Assembly (NCBI RefSeq): GCF_958298935.1
Contig: NC_084921.1
Span: forward strand, 51,137,001-51,201,000
Direction of reading: 5' to 3'
DNA length: 64,000 bases
Origin: Phragmites australis
Lineage: Eukaryota > Streptophyta > Magnoliopsida > Poales > Poaceae
The notes beneath the pieces were generated by a model. The model was not told where the DNA came from and did not search any database. It was given only the letters and a program-made list of their open reading frames with translations. The translations under genes and the position numbers were made by a program. Within the stretch, counting starts at the first letter, position 1; each line of letters opens with the position of its first letter. Positions 1 through 10,299 of this stretch are shown here, piece after piece.

Positions 1-1657
1 TAACTAAATTTATTTCATTTTTTGAGTTTTAGATATTTTTCTATGCATTTTAGATTATTTCAGCCAACTTATTAATATAACTATTATTATTTTTGCTATT
101 TTTCTAGAATTGCAAAAAATAATGCGTAAGTACACATACATATATATATATATATGCATATCCATATATATGTATGTACACGTACATATGACTCACATGA
201 GCCGTAGCTACCGTACTTAACCTAGAATCGCAAAATCTTAACACTTTAATATATGTAATAGATAAGTACAATACCAATTACGCCTTACACTGAAGAAATA
301 TTTTGTCGAGTCTTGACTCTTGACTTGAAATCACAAACGGAGGGGACCCAAAATTCTGAGCACCCCTACCGAGGAACAATACTGCATTACTACGTACTAC
401 TACTGTTGATGTAGCTGACTGCAAGCTTAGCAAAGGTGGTACAGCTTCTGTAGAGAAATAAGTATCAGCGAGAATAAAGGGGGAGAGAATCGATCGCCAA
501 CTTTTGCAATCTGCTTTCGCGCAGCGGCTGCAGCAAAATTTATATACTCTGTACATTTAGCTGTTCACGCATTAACCTCTCGTGAGAAGACAAGCGCTAG
601 AGAGAAATAGGAAAGGCTCACCAACTCTTAAACAAAAGGACGCCACAATTCAACGGTTAGCACCATAAATTAGGGAATACCTGAAAGGCTGAAAACAGAG
701 TAAGATGGAGTAAATGATTCTTACTGTCTGAATTATGGGCTGCAGCTGTAAATTTCAGAGAACATTATTTACAGGAGAGAGTGAGAGACTTGAAGCGCCA
801 AAACCAGCTGTGCGTGTTCATATGCTGATGAAGTCATGGTCTTCTTGGATTGCTGATGGCAGGAAGCTAGTTGATATCATTGCTGATTTCAGACAAATAG
901 TGAGTGGGAGTGAATCTTGCATTGAAGCGTAACCTAATTCTTCCATCTGATCGTCTGATTGCATGTTTGCAATTTTGCATGCTGTGATCCACGAAGCACT
1001 CGCCGGGAGCGTACATCTGGGCATCTAGTGATCCGTAGGCCACAGATAACTGTCTAGCGTCTAGAGCATTCACGCTCGATTAGGGCTGATTACAGGTTAC
1101 AGCACGCTGCGGCTATGTCTTCTGACGCCAGCATAGCTGAGTAGCAGTTGCGTCAGGGATCAGGATCAGAATGGTTGGCGTATTACAAGCCTAAGCGCTC
1201 GAGTCAAAATCCTTCTCGATGCTTAGGCCGATGCTGGCCTTAGGTTTCGGGGAAGCTGCCCTGATACGGTTCAGCGCTGAAATGCCTAAGAGCTAGGCGA
1301 CCTGCTGCCATCCACTGTTTCGCCGGTCACAGAAACTTATCGGTTTGGTTTCGTAGCCTGTTAAAATGCTTAAAAATGAATTATTGAAATGCTAGTTCAT
1401 GCTCGGAATATGCAGCCACAGACAAGTTTTTTCTGATGGAGGTTTTCCCTTTTCAATTCCCGAAGCTAATCGCGAACGCGTCAAAGAACAAAAGATATGC
1501 ATTGCAGGATTTTGCGCTGAATATTCCCAGTGAATCTATTCCCGGATGCTTACACAAACAACAGCTACGCTATGGTGCGTCACTGCTCCGACTGACCACA
1601 CATCCTATCAGTGTCCAGTTCTACTCACAAGTATGTCTCCATCCCCATGTCATATCC
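1..1657. other. Region upstream of the DUF506 gene
   Basis: No gene is supported here. The first 300 bases are AT-rich with a TA/CA microsatellite. The remainder has mixed composition with short, unconvincing open frames. The last few hundred bases before the TATA-like box at 1659 are the likely promoter of the DUF506 gene, but I cannot assign individual elements. Confidence 0.5.
131..184. repeat. TA/CATA microsatellite
   Basis: A run of alternating TA with CATA interruptions reads partly as its own reverse complement. It is a simple repeat with no sign of function. Confidence 0.8.
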
Positions 1658-1658
1658 C

Positions 1659-1666
1659 ATAAATAG
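1659..1666 (+). promoter_or_regulatory. TATA-like box of the DUF506 gene
   Basis: The motif ATAAATAG lies in a pyrimidine-rich context about 200 bases before the chosen start codon. This would put transcription start near 1690-1700 and give a 5' leader of about 160 bases. It is supported by motif and position only. Confidence 0.45.
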
Positions 1667-1857
1667 CCACAAATTTTCCTCCCTCTCCCGGCCGGTCGAC
1701 CCCTTTCTGTGCTTTTAATTTCCACAGAGCTCGAACTCACATTCATATATGCGTGCAGTCGTACTCCCCATCGCCCACTAGATAAATGCAAGGGCCTTTC
1801 TCTGTCTCTCCACCATTAGAGAACTCGAGAACTCTTTGCAATAGCTTTGCTTCGATC

Positions 1858-3292
1858 ATGAGCAGTTCGGATGAGAGGATGTTCGAGATGGATTTTGAGC
1901 CACCATCATCACCAGAAGCCGTTTCCATGGATCACCAATCTACATGCCACATCCTCGAGGTGGGTTACGAGTTTATTTGCTCTCACAATGTCTCATGATC
2001 AATGTTCCTTTTTGTGTTTTTGTTTCGCCATTGTTGATTCAGAGGCTTGAATCTTTGGCGCATTACTCTGTTTGCATGTACGTATCTGCCAGGCTATTCT
2101 TGGGCCTAGCACACAGGTGGAAATAGATATACATGAGAGGGCCATGAAGCATGTGAGAGAGATAGGGGAGGAGAGAAAGAGGAGCAGCTTGAAGAGGAGG
2201 CTGATGATGAGGCTCAGGAAGGACGGCTACGATGCATCCCTCTGCAAGTCTTCTTGGGTTGCTACCACTGAGCACCCCGGAGGTAAAGTTACTATCAGAG
2301 AGGGTCTCTGAAGTGTCAAGACTAATAATGCTAACTGTTTGCTTTCTGCGATCATATAGCACAGTATCTGTTTTTCTTTCCTTCCTCTTTTTTTACCATT
2401 TTTGGCCTTGCTTGCTCTTCTGGTAAACTTCTAAAATTGGAGGGCTGTCAGCAGAAATTTCTGTTGTTTCTTCTTTTGGTAAGAATATACTTCACAAATT
2501 TACCATCTTCTGCATGAAGCCCCATGTGGTTGAGCTAACTGAATCCCTTCTTTTTTATTTTCTTTTTTAGGAGTGTTTTTTTTAACTACTAGAACTCTTG
2601 CAGTGCAAGACAGTATCATCCACACTCTTCTACTACTGCTCTACTTCTTCCATGGCACTGCAAATGATCAATGCCAACATTAAGCAATCATCTTTTCGTG
2701 CAAGAAAGAGTACTATGCTTAATTACTAGCTAATCAACATCGTTGTAATTAGCTGAGCAGCAATAGTACTATGCCCTCTGCTGTTCGCTCTGCTGAACGC
2801 AACAGTGTACTGAAAAGCTTAGCGCTGTTCCTCGCAGGTGACCACGAGTACATCGACGTGGTCGTGGCGGGTGAGGACGGCGCGTGCCCGGCCACCTCCT
2901 CCAGGCTAGTCGTCGACATCGATTTCCGGTCCCAGTTCCAGGTGGCTAGACCGGCCCCATGGTACGCCCGCCTGTGGAGCCGGCTGCCTCCCGTGTTCGT
3001 GGGCCCGCGGGGGAAGCTGCGCAAGGCGGTGTCCCTGCTCTGTGCGGCGGCGCAGCGGTCGCTGCGGGAGAGCGGCCTGCAGGTCCCGCCGTGGCGGAGG
3101 TCCAGCTACATGCACGCCAAGTGGCTCCCCTGCGGCGTGGCGCTGCCCGCCGCCGCGGGAGCCCCCGCGGCCCAGTGGTCTATGGGGAACGGGCGGAGCG
3201 GCGTGTCCTGGAGGTCAAGCGGCCTCTCCATGGAGCTGTCCGGCTCCGGCGCTGAGGTGAACGGCTGCCAAGCTGGGGCCATCTGGGCGTAG
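1858..3292 (+). CDS. DUF506 family protein (PDDEXK-like), three exons
   Basis: The coding exons are 1858-1959, 2093-2282 and 2838-3292 (747 bases, 248 residues plus stop). The introns are 133 and 555 bases with GT-AG ends, and the frame stays open across both joins. Exon 2 carries the family block around LRKDGYDASLCKSSW. Exon 3 carries HEYIDVV, the core VDIDFRSQFQ, LPPVFVGP and the terminal block PPWRRSSYMHAKWL, in the family order. DUF506 (Pfam PF04720) proteins are plant proteins with a PDDEXK-nuclease-like fold; Arabidopsis members have been linked to root-hair growth and nutrient responses, but no enzymatic activity is firmly known. The start MSSSDERM was chosen because an acidic N-terminus follows it. 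An in-frame ATG at 1786 would add 24 residues. The C-terminus after the conserved block is Gly/Ser-rich. The gene stands alone, with no sign of decay. Confidence 0.88.
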
Positions 3293-3356
3293 TGCTTGTT
3301 ACCATGAGATACAGGTAGTAGCGTAGTAAGTAGAAACTACTCAGCAGTCCAGTACG

Positions 3357-3513
3357 TTTTTTAGATGAGTGATGGCAGTAGGAGGCACTCAGTGGTCACG
3401 TAACTGGATTGCGATGTAGCTGCTGACACGTGGACTCAATAGTATAGTGTGTATTTTAGATGAGTGCTGGAAGTATGAGGCACTCACTAGTCACGTAACT
3501 GTATCATCATGTG
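3357..3513. repeat. Two-copy tandem repeat just 3' of the DUF506 gene
   Basis: The block TTTTAGATGAGTG...GGCACTCA...GTCACGTAACTG appears at about 3357-3418 and again at about 3453-3513, about 97 bases apart, with moderate divergence. It starts some 65 bases after the stop codon, so it may fall in the 3' untranslated region or terminator of the DUF506 gene. Confidence 0.7.
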
Positions 3514-5529
3514 TCCGGTTCTACATGATGAACCGTTTCTAACATTTTGGGCGGGTCATCCAGCTGCCCAACCATGGGGCATATCTTTGTTTTGCGGTGG
3601 GTTTTTAGGCTGCAACAAAAGATTAGCACTGTTATTTATCATGTCCTGGAGTTTATTCTGATCGCGCTCCGAAAAGATTGCCTGAAGTGAGATTTGCGCG
3701 CATCGTTACTGTCGCTGATGAGCGAAAGCCAGCGTCGTAGGAAGCTGACGAGACAATCGCCGTATCTCCGTGATCTGAAAGGGACAGACGACTAGTGTTC
3801 CTGACATGGCCTGTAATAGTGCTTGCGTTTACTCCGGTTATTTACGGCGACCTCTTCACGCGCTGACCAAGGCGACCGGAATGCAATGATGGCGTCGCGA
3901 GGCTGGAGACGACGCCCGTATCATTGCACTGGCATGGCTGGAGTCGATGGAGGCCGCAGTACGTCGGCTCTGCGATGTTGCCATGTCGCCGGACAGCGCT
4001 ACCGTCTGATCCGGCCTGCGGGACTGTCTGTCAGGCTGCTACATGTCCTCCTCTCAAGTCGCTGTGCTGCGGCTGCGAGAATAGTGGAGGCCCCAATGGA
4101 TGATGGGTTTCTGTCTGTCACATTAACGAGGAGTACTCGTTGATGTCACGAAACCGTCGAGTAGCCGACCACTCCTCTGTATATTTCCCACTCTTGTCCG
4201 TTCCTGTTGTGGGCTTGAGCCCGGACCTTCGTGAGAAGATTGATCGGCGGAAGAGAATAGAGAAATATCTCCCGGACTCCAACCACATCCACAAGAATAC
4301 TGGAACGTGAGATTATTACATCAGGATTAATAGATCACCATCTTTGTCCAAAACTTCAACTAGACTGGAAAGTTTTACAGGAATACTCCAGTGTTGAGAC
4401 ACAGCACGTTTCAAGGTCTGCTTTGAATACTTCTAATTGATCAAAACGGTGGAGTGAATTGATCCCTAGTAAAATCGATGAGATGGTTGAATGCAGTTTT
4501 TAGCATTCACCAATACCATGGTAGAGAAATCTTGAGGCGTGAGGGGGAGAAAGAATAAAGGAGAAAGAGAAGGAAATGCAAACGAGCATAGAGCTTGGTG
4601 GTTAGATTCTAAGTTGGAAGTTCATCCCCTATCTCACACCTGTACTGTTAAAGGGTTTTCAATAAAGGCTCCGGATAAGTGACCTAGGTTATATATAAAA
4701 AAAAGGAAAACAGATTTTTTTCCATTTCTTAAATCAAAAAATTGTAAAAATGGATATCTATTTTAAAAAATTGCACATACTATTGTAGCCCATGCATGTC
4801 GTCCTTTTAAAGGACGATGAGTTTAAAAATAAAAAATAATACTTCATGTAACACCTCGGGAACCACACTCTATGAAGCTACACTTATGACTAGCCAGATC
4901 CGCAGAAAAGAGAGACTACGTGGAAGCATATAACATATCATATATGAGGAGATAATAAAATAGCATAGAAGATAACACATTAACATCTTTTATCAACCTA
5001 GGTTTTAATTCTCAAATCTCATAAAGTCAACCATGATCTATGATCATTAAAATATAGTCCTCAACGACTGAGAGAAAGAAACAATAAAGTTCCGCTAACT
5101 TATTATAGCAAAACTTGCAAAAGTCATGAAGACTTGTGTAATGGTGATGTGCTGCTCTACCCTTCCCAAACATGCTAAGGACGATTTTGGAAAGAGAATA
5201 CGGGGGGTGAGATGAACAAAAACTACATTTGTGAAAACACCAAAGCAAAAGATAGCAAAACACCATTATGATATGTTATATGCTTCTTTCAGAAACAGAC
5301 CATAGCAAAAGATAGCATTTTTAAATCTATAGAAAAAAAAAACTACAACTTTCATGAGAACACCATAATCTGCCTCTGAGTTCAGTCCAACAAACTTCTA
5401 CAGACCACCACCAATAGTACCTTGCTTAAAAAAAATCTAAACTTTTACCAAAAGTTATATTACAACATTGCCTATAACTTTTATTATTATGAGAAAATTC
5501 ATAAAAATCTCTAAGGTCTCTGAAACTAC
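3514..5529. other. No gene recognised; mixed GC-rich then AT-rich sequence
   Basis: From 3650 to 4330 the sequence is GC-richer, with one 106-codon open frame that matches nothing I know. It could be the remains of an LTR, but I found no terminal repeats. From 4330 to 5529 it is AT-rich. The stretch 4710-4780 is shared, in inverted orientation, with about 11630-11690, so it is part of a dispersed repeat. Confidence 0.4.
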
Positions 5530-5615
5530 CCTCAAACTAAGGATAGTAGTGGGCCAGATCGGGTCAAGCCCCTATGGGTTTTAGACCCGGCTGGGGCAGG
5601 TTTGGGTGTAGAAAC

Positions 5616-6646
5616 TAGGGATGTTAATCGAGTGCGGGTAGTGCTTACCTATACATGTACCTGTCAGTAAGGCCAAGGTGAGGCGACGTGGCGGGGCAGC
5701 GTGAGACGAGGAAGCTTGTTTCTCTCTTACATGAACTAGATTCATCCCACGGATTAGCCAGGCAAATTTACGAAATATGGGGGCCTACAACACAACAGGC
5801 ATAGTAAAAAAAGAGGCATTTCATCGAACATGTCACTTACCTTCGAAGTAGTAGGCAGTCTGGACATGCGCAACCACCTTAGTGTGCGGCATTGTTGCTT
5901 CATCCCCCTTGCGCCTGGAGAGGCAGAGGGCAAGGTAGTGGAGGCATGGGACTTGCCGAAGGTCGGGTGGCAGTAGGATCCTCAAGGTGGAAGCGGAGCT
6001 TGAGGCAGGCGGTGCCGAGGTGGAAGCTCTCCACTTGCGAGAGAGAGGAGGAGGAAGCGCAATAATCACTCCACTTGGTTCGCTCAAAATCATTGCCTTG
6101 TGGGAGCGAGAGATGGGCTAGTGTTTCGAGGAGTAGTACCTTGGTGATGGCATAGAGGCCGCCGAGGGTGCGGGCCATGCGGGCGAGGGAGGAGGGGTAG
6201 CCCGGGTAGTGCACCGCATATGCCTCAGCAACCGAGAACGTGGGGTGGGATGAAGCGACTGGGGGTAGGGGTGGGGGTAGTCGGGGGCTCAGGGCATTGG
6301 GCAGAGCAGCACACCAGTGTTGCTGCTAGGCAGTTGGGGACGGTATGCTGGGCAGCTCGAGGTGACGGGTTGGGGGGTTTGAAGAGAAGAGAGTAGGAGA
6401 GTAGGGTATTTATATGATATAGAATGTTAGAGTTTGGTGGGATATCTCACTTGGCATCGATCTATACAGGTTTTGCGGATATATATATATGTATGTATGT
6501 TTTATGTATATTTGTATCTATCTACTCGTTAGGTAGTATTTTCTACTCACAAACGTACCTATAGTTACTAAATGCTACTCGTACTTTATCTTATTCGAGT
6601 ATCTATCCATAGATAAATGAGTATTCGGAATAAATTATCATTTCCA
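5616..6646. mobile_element. Non-autonomous hAT element carrying a TFIIIC subunit 5 gene fragment
   Basis: The element is 1031 bp and inserted in the outer hAT copy. Eight-base flanks GTAGAAAC (5608-5615) and GAAGAAAC (6647-6654) match at 7 of 8 positions, as expected for a hAT target duplication. Excision in silico restores the sequence of the related element at 12638. The left end TAGGGATGTTAATCG and the reverse complement of the right end (TGGAAATGATAATTTA) are degenerate terminal inverted repeats. Both subterminal zones carry GGGTAGT/TACC-type repeats. No transposase is present; the centre is a captured host-gene piece. Confidence 0.65.
5841..6252 (-). pseudogene. Captured fragment of transcription factor IIIC subunit 5 (GTF3C5-like)
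   Basis: On the minus strand, from about 6252 down, the translation gives FSVAEAYAVHYPGYPSS and then ARTLGGLYAITKV. After an insertion of about 85 bases with GT...AG-like ends it continues with KLRFHLEDP, then in another frame CHPTFGKSHAST, and ends with VVAHVQTAYYFEG just before GTAAGT at 5840. This order matches the N-terminal region of plant TFIIIC subunit 5 (the DNA-binding tau95-type subunit of RNA polymerase III factor IIIC), including its first coding exon end at a splice donor. At least one frameshift and the insertion break the frame, no start codon in context is seen, and the rest of the gene is absent. It lies wholly inside a hAT element, so it is best read as a transduplicated pseudogene. 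Identification rests on recalled family sequence. Confidence 0.7.
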
Positions 6647-7103
6647 GAAGAAACCGTCTAGTACTGTCGGATCGGTGCCCCCAACTAGAGTAGGGTTTAG
6701 ATCCGAATTGTAATTTGCACCGCTGGTGTCTCACGGATCTCGAAATCCCAAGACACTTTAATTTTTTGGCCCATTGCCACACATTGCCTACTCCGCCATC
6801 CCTCCATGCGACCGCCGCGGCTTGTAACAGATGCTCGCCCTTGATCCCTCAGTCTCCTGCAAATCTCATCCGATTACGCTGCCTCCGGCGCTGGTGAGCA
6901 CGAGTGATTCCGGCCCCCGTCTCCCTTGCTGGTGAGCACGCGCAGATCCTGCGACGCCCGCGCGGCCGTTTCGTCCTAACAGCTCCTGCTGCAGCGCGGG
7001 CTGCTCCCTCCATTTAGCCATTCACTGCATACAGATAACCAATTTTCCTTTCTACTGAATTGCTGACAGACCTTAGAATGCAATCCAAAGGAACTGCACA
7101 CCG

Positions 7104-8171
7104 TCAAACTGAGAGTGCCATGGCCTCCGTGCTCGGGAAGGAGCCAGTCGGGGCCGCGCGATGAGCAGGTGCAGGCGAGGTGCACGGCTCAACCAAACCG
7201 TGAGGCCCGCTGGCAACAGCCTGCTGTGTGGGGACAGCAGGGGCAGCGGGCGACTGGTTCAGCGCGGTAGTACCTGCAACAGAGCGAAAACCAATAGGAA
7301 AAACAGGTGCAGAATCATACTCCGATAGAAAATCAAAGGCAGATGAAGGAGGGGACGAGACCTCAGAGAAGGGAAAGGAGGACTCGTCGAATGTGACGTG
7401 TCGTGAGATTATTAAGCGGTTGGAGGAAAGATTTAAGCACCGGTACCCTTTGTGGTCAGAAGGGTAACCAAGAAAGACACATTCGGTGGAGCGGGGAGCG
7501 AGCTTATGAGGCACTGTCGCGGAGAGATTGGGGTAGCAACGACACCCAAACACGCGAAGGTGATCATAGGAGGGCTGAGCACCATAGAGGGCAAAGAATG
7601 GCGTGGAGAAGGCAAGTGTTTTAGTGGGGTGGCGGTTGAGGAGATACGTGGTGGCGTGGAGAGCCTCAACCCAGTAAGAAGGAGGTACACTAGCCTGAAA
7701 AAGGAGAGAGTGCATAATATTATTAGTGGTGCGGATAATGCGTTCAGCCTTGCCATTTTGTGGAGAAGTGTGGGGGCACGACATGCGCATAGTGACGCCA
7801 GGGGAAAGAAAGAACATGCGGGCGGAGGAGTTGTCAAACTCTCGGCCGTTGTCGCACTGGACGCTCTTAATGGTGGTGCCAAACTGCGTAGAGATAAGGG
7901 TAAAAAAGTGAGTGAGAGTAGAGAAAGTGTAAGATTTCAGCCGCAACGGGAAAGTCCAGAGGTAATGGGAACAATCATCAAGAATGACAAGGTAATACTT
8001 GTAACCTGACACACTAAGAACAGGGGAGGTCCAAAGATCACAATGGACTAAATCAAAATTCTTAGTGGCACGAGAACTGGACTGATTAAAGGGGAGGCGC
8101 ATATGGCGTCCAAGCTGACAAGCATGACACAAATGTTCTAACTCGCTTTTATTACATGAAAGAAGAAGCAA
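7104..8171 (-). pseudogene. Copia integrase, 3' truncated
   Basis: The start of this frame completes the HHCC module (CHACQLGRH). It continues with the catalytic core: FDLVHCDLW (first Asp), VQCDNGREFDN (second Asp) and TSPQNGKAERIIRTTNN (Glu), then LNRHPTKTL and the C-terminal GYRCLNLSSNRLIISRHVTFDE block. A Pro/Ala-rich linker follows and the frame ends at 7104, where the element is cut before reverse transcriptase. Integrase would insert element cDNA into the genome. This copy is cut off from its protease by a frameshift and cannot be functional as part of a polyprotein. Confidence 0.85.
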
Positions 8172-8715
8172 CTAGGCGTGACAAAGCATCAGGGCCTAGA
8201 TGACCTAGGCGACGGTGCCAGAGTGTGGCGGATGAAGCATCGGCAGTAAGGGCAAGCGGGTGAAACACCGATGACAGGAGTGGATAGAGATGCCCCGAAC
8301 TATTGCACCTGGCGATCTCGCTCTTGGTTTTGTAATCCTTCACAGAAAAACCATATGGGTCAAATTCAACAGAACAAGAGTTGTCAATGGTGAATTGACG
8401 GACATAAATTAGGTTTTTAATTAATTGAGGGGAAACAAGAACGTTATTAAGGTTTAGGTTGCCCCGGGTGGAAGGAAAGGAGACAAAACCAGTACTAGAG
8501 ACAGGGATCAAGGAACCATCGCCAACGACAATGTGAGAAGGTGTGGAATATGAGGGCAAATGGGAGGAGGAGAGATTACCGGAGTTAGATGTCATATGTG
8601 TTTCTGCACCTGTATCTATGTACCATTCACCAGTCGGCGGGGGTTGCAAGGTCATCGTGATGAATGACGAGGCGAGCGCATCCTGGTTCCAGGCAAATCC
8701 GTCGGGGTGGCTCAT
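8152..8715 (-). pseudogene. Copia protease and GAG-pre-integrase part
   Basis: The frame contains the aspartic protease active-site motif WYIDTGAETHMT near residue 32. Further on is the pre-integrase zinc-binding motif with LWHRRLGHLGPDALSRLV. Both are standard for copia polyproteins: the protease cleaves the polyprotein and the HHCC module starts integrase. A frameshift at about 8160 separates it from the integrase frame, and the frame ends in a premature stop a few codons later. Confidence 0.85.
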
Positions 8716-8991
8716 CCAGCCAGCCGGAGCAGACCCCCCCGTAGGTCCAGCAGGCAGCGGCAGAGGGGCCAGTGGTGGCGGCGGCCCAGGCTGAAACGGT
8801 GGAGCCGACCCAGGCTGCGGTGGTCCGTAAGGCCCCTGCGGCCCAGCAAAGAAGGAGTGCGGGCGGGGCGGCTACGAAGTGCCAGCGGGCCGCGAGGAGC
8901 CAGGCGGGCCGGCCCAGAAAGCCTGAAATGTGCCGTAGGCCGGATGCCAGCCGGGCGGTGTGGCAGAGTTGGGCCGCATGGGGAAGCCGGC

Positions 8992-9981
8992 CTAGGATGG
9001 CTGTCCTGGAGACCACGGGGCGGATGGACCGCCGCCCCCGTTCTTCTTGGCGCCGCCGCGCCGCGTCCTGTTGCGGCCACCGGAGCCGCCATTGCTGGCA
9101 GGAGGAGGCGCCGACGGCGGTGTAGGAGCGCGCGGAGTAGAGGCAGCAAAAGCTTGCGCCGGGGAGCTTTGCTTGGCCTTCATGGTTATCTCGGTGAGGC
9201 GGAGATCGGAGCGGACGGCGTCGAAGGACGGGAAGGGACGCTGTCGTTGAATCAGGGCTGCCAGGTAGGAGAAGCGATCGTTGAGGCCGCGGAGGGTGTT
9301 GAGGACGAGGGTGCGATTGCGGACCGGCTCGCCAAGGTCAGCAACTTGATCGGCCATCGTCTTGAGGCGGCGGCAGTAGTCGTCGATGGTCAAGTCCCCT
9401 TGGACAAATGTGTGGAACTCGGCGTCAAGGAGTAGAGCGCGAGTCTCCTTGTTCCCAATAAACTGCTGCTCGAGGCCTAGCCAGACGATGCGAGCAGTAG
9501 GAGGGCCGTCTTCGCGGTTCATCACAGCCTCAAGGAGCTCGGGGTTGATGGTGCCGTAGAGCCAGGAGAGGACGGTGGCGTCCATGTGTTTCCACGAAGG
9601 ATCGTCGGAGAGATCCGCATCGGAGAGAACGTGATCGGCCAGCGCGTACCGCTCAAGAGTGTTCATGAAGAGGCCGCGCCACCGATTGTAGTGCGGCGAG
9701 GAAAAGTCGAGGACGATGGGCACCAGGGCCTTGACGTTGAGGATCGCCATGGCCTGGGCATGAAGCGCTGAGGTGGCGGCGGCGGCCTGCTCGGTGAGAA
9801 CAAGCGCGCGCTCCTCTTCGGCGCGACGGGTGGCCTCAAGGCGCGCGGCTTCCTGGCACTCCGTCTCGAGGCGAGCGGCCTCCAGGCGCTCGGCCTCTTG
9901 ACGAGCAGCCTCGCGGCGCTCTTCAGGCGTGAAGGCGGCAACGCGCGCCACAAGGGCTCTTTGCGCGGCGTCGTCGGCCAT
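8992..9981 (-). pseudogene. Copia gag
   Basis: This is a 329-residue open frame beginning MADDAAQRALVARVAAF. After an Ala/Glu/Arg-rich coiled-coil-like stretch (about residues 15-75) comes the gag domain typical of plant copia elements, with LDFSSPHYNRWRGLF, DATVLSWLYGTI, WLGLEQQF and MADQVADLGEPV. The C-terminus is Gly/Arg/Pro-rich and basic, which may bind RNA; no CCHC zinc knuckle is visible. The reading continues in the same frame past the TAG at 8992-8994 and a second TAG at 8872-8874 towards the protease, so the original was a single polyprotein. It would form the capsid of the virus-like particle. Confidence 0.85.
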
Positions 9982-10057
9982 GGCAATGGAGAGGAAGGAG
10001 CTTGGCGGTGTCGGCGTAGCTAGGTTAGCGGAAGCGAACGTAGGAATCGGAACCCTA

Positions 10058-10066
10058 CTGATACCA
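10058..10066 (-). other. Primer binding site of the copia element
   Basis: TGGTATCAG on the minus strand directly abuts the LTR. It is complementary to the 3' end of initiator methionine tRNA, the usual primer of plant copia elements. Confidence 0.8.
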
Positions 10067-10299
10067 TGATAGGCGATGTAAAACGTTGTTGTATTTGATC
10101 AATGTGTCGACCCTATACATATAGGGGCGAGGCTCAAATCCATATCCTAACCGACTCATAGAAACAGTGTTTGACAGGGTAGGAAAGAGTCTAACCGAAT
10201 CAAGACTATCCAATAATAGCGTGCGCGTTTATAGAATCAGCAGCATGCACGGCACAGCTAATTAGGATAAAAAATCTATCTAATAATGGTAGTCTAACA
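10067..10299 (-). repeat. 5' LTR of the truncated copia element
   Basis: The LTR is 233 bp. On the minus strand it begins TGTTAGACT and ends CCTATCA, the TG...CA ends of an LTR, directly followed by a TGGTATCAG primer site. A TATA-like CCTATATGTATAGG lies inside. The second LTR is missing, so the ends are set by motif rather than by comparison. Confidence 0.75.

Larger units (their letters stand above)
5538..7085. mobile_element. Outer hAT-like element, left part, interrupted by nested insertions
   Basis: The left end TAAGGATAGTAGTGGGCC and the following stretch match the left end of the hAT element at 12638: both have a CCC...GGGTTT, GGC(T/G)GGG and AGAAAC series. The match is interrupted at 5616 by an inserted element and resumes at 6655 with CGTCTAGTACTGTCGG and later CGAAATCCCAA, again as in the 12638 copy. 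From about 6750 the element holds GC-rich sequence with two GCTGGTGAGCACG donor-like sites and an acceptor-like CTGACAG at about 7070, possibly a captured host exon and intron. The right end is hidden by the copia insertion; sequence like the family's right end appears at 10620-10760. Boundaries on the right are uncertain. Confidence 0.55.
7104..10299 (-). mobile_element. Truncated Ty1/copia LTR retrotransposon
   Basis: Read on the minus strand, it has a 5' LTR (10299-10067), a primer binding site, gag, protease and integrase, and then stops at about 7104. There is no reverse transcriptase, RNase H or 3' LTR. The order gag-protease-integrase defines the copia superfamily. In-frame stops at 8992-8994 and 8872-8874 and a frameshift near 8160 show it is dead. 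It is inserted in the hAT-related block, whose sequence seems to resume at about 10620. Lineage within copia is not assigned. Confidence 0.85.

Noticed and set aside
1786..1857. Earlier in-frame start codon for the DUF506 gene
   Set aside because: The added 24 residues look like translated leader, while MSSSDERM is followed directly by an acidic N-terminus. Not excluded, only less likely.
3823..4143. 106-codon plus-strand open frame
   Set aside because: GC-driven, no known domain, no gene structure around it.
5841..6252. Reading the TFIIIC subunit 5 piece as a working gene
   Set aside because: Frameshift, insertion, no start codon in context, missing remainder of the gene, and location wholly within a hAT element.
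8707..9435. 242-codon plus-strand open frame
   Set aside because: It is the antisense shadow of the GC-rich copia gag region on the minus strand.
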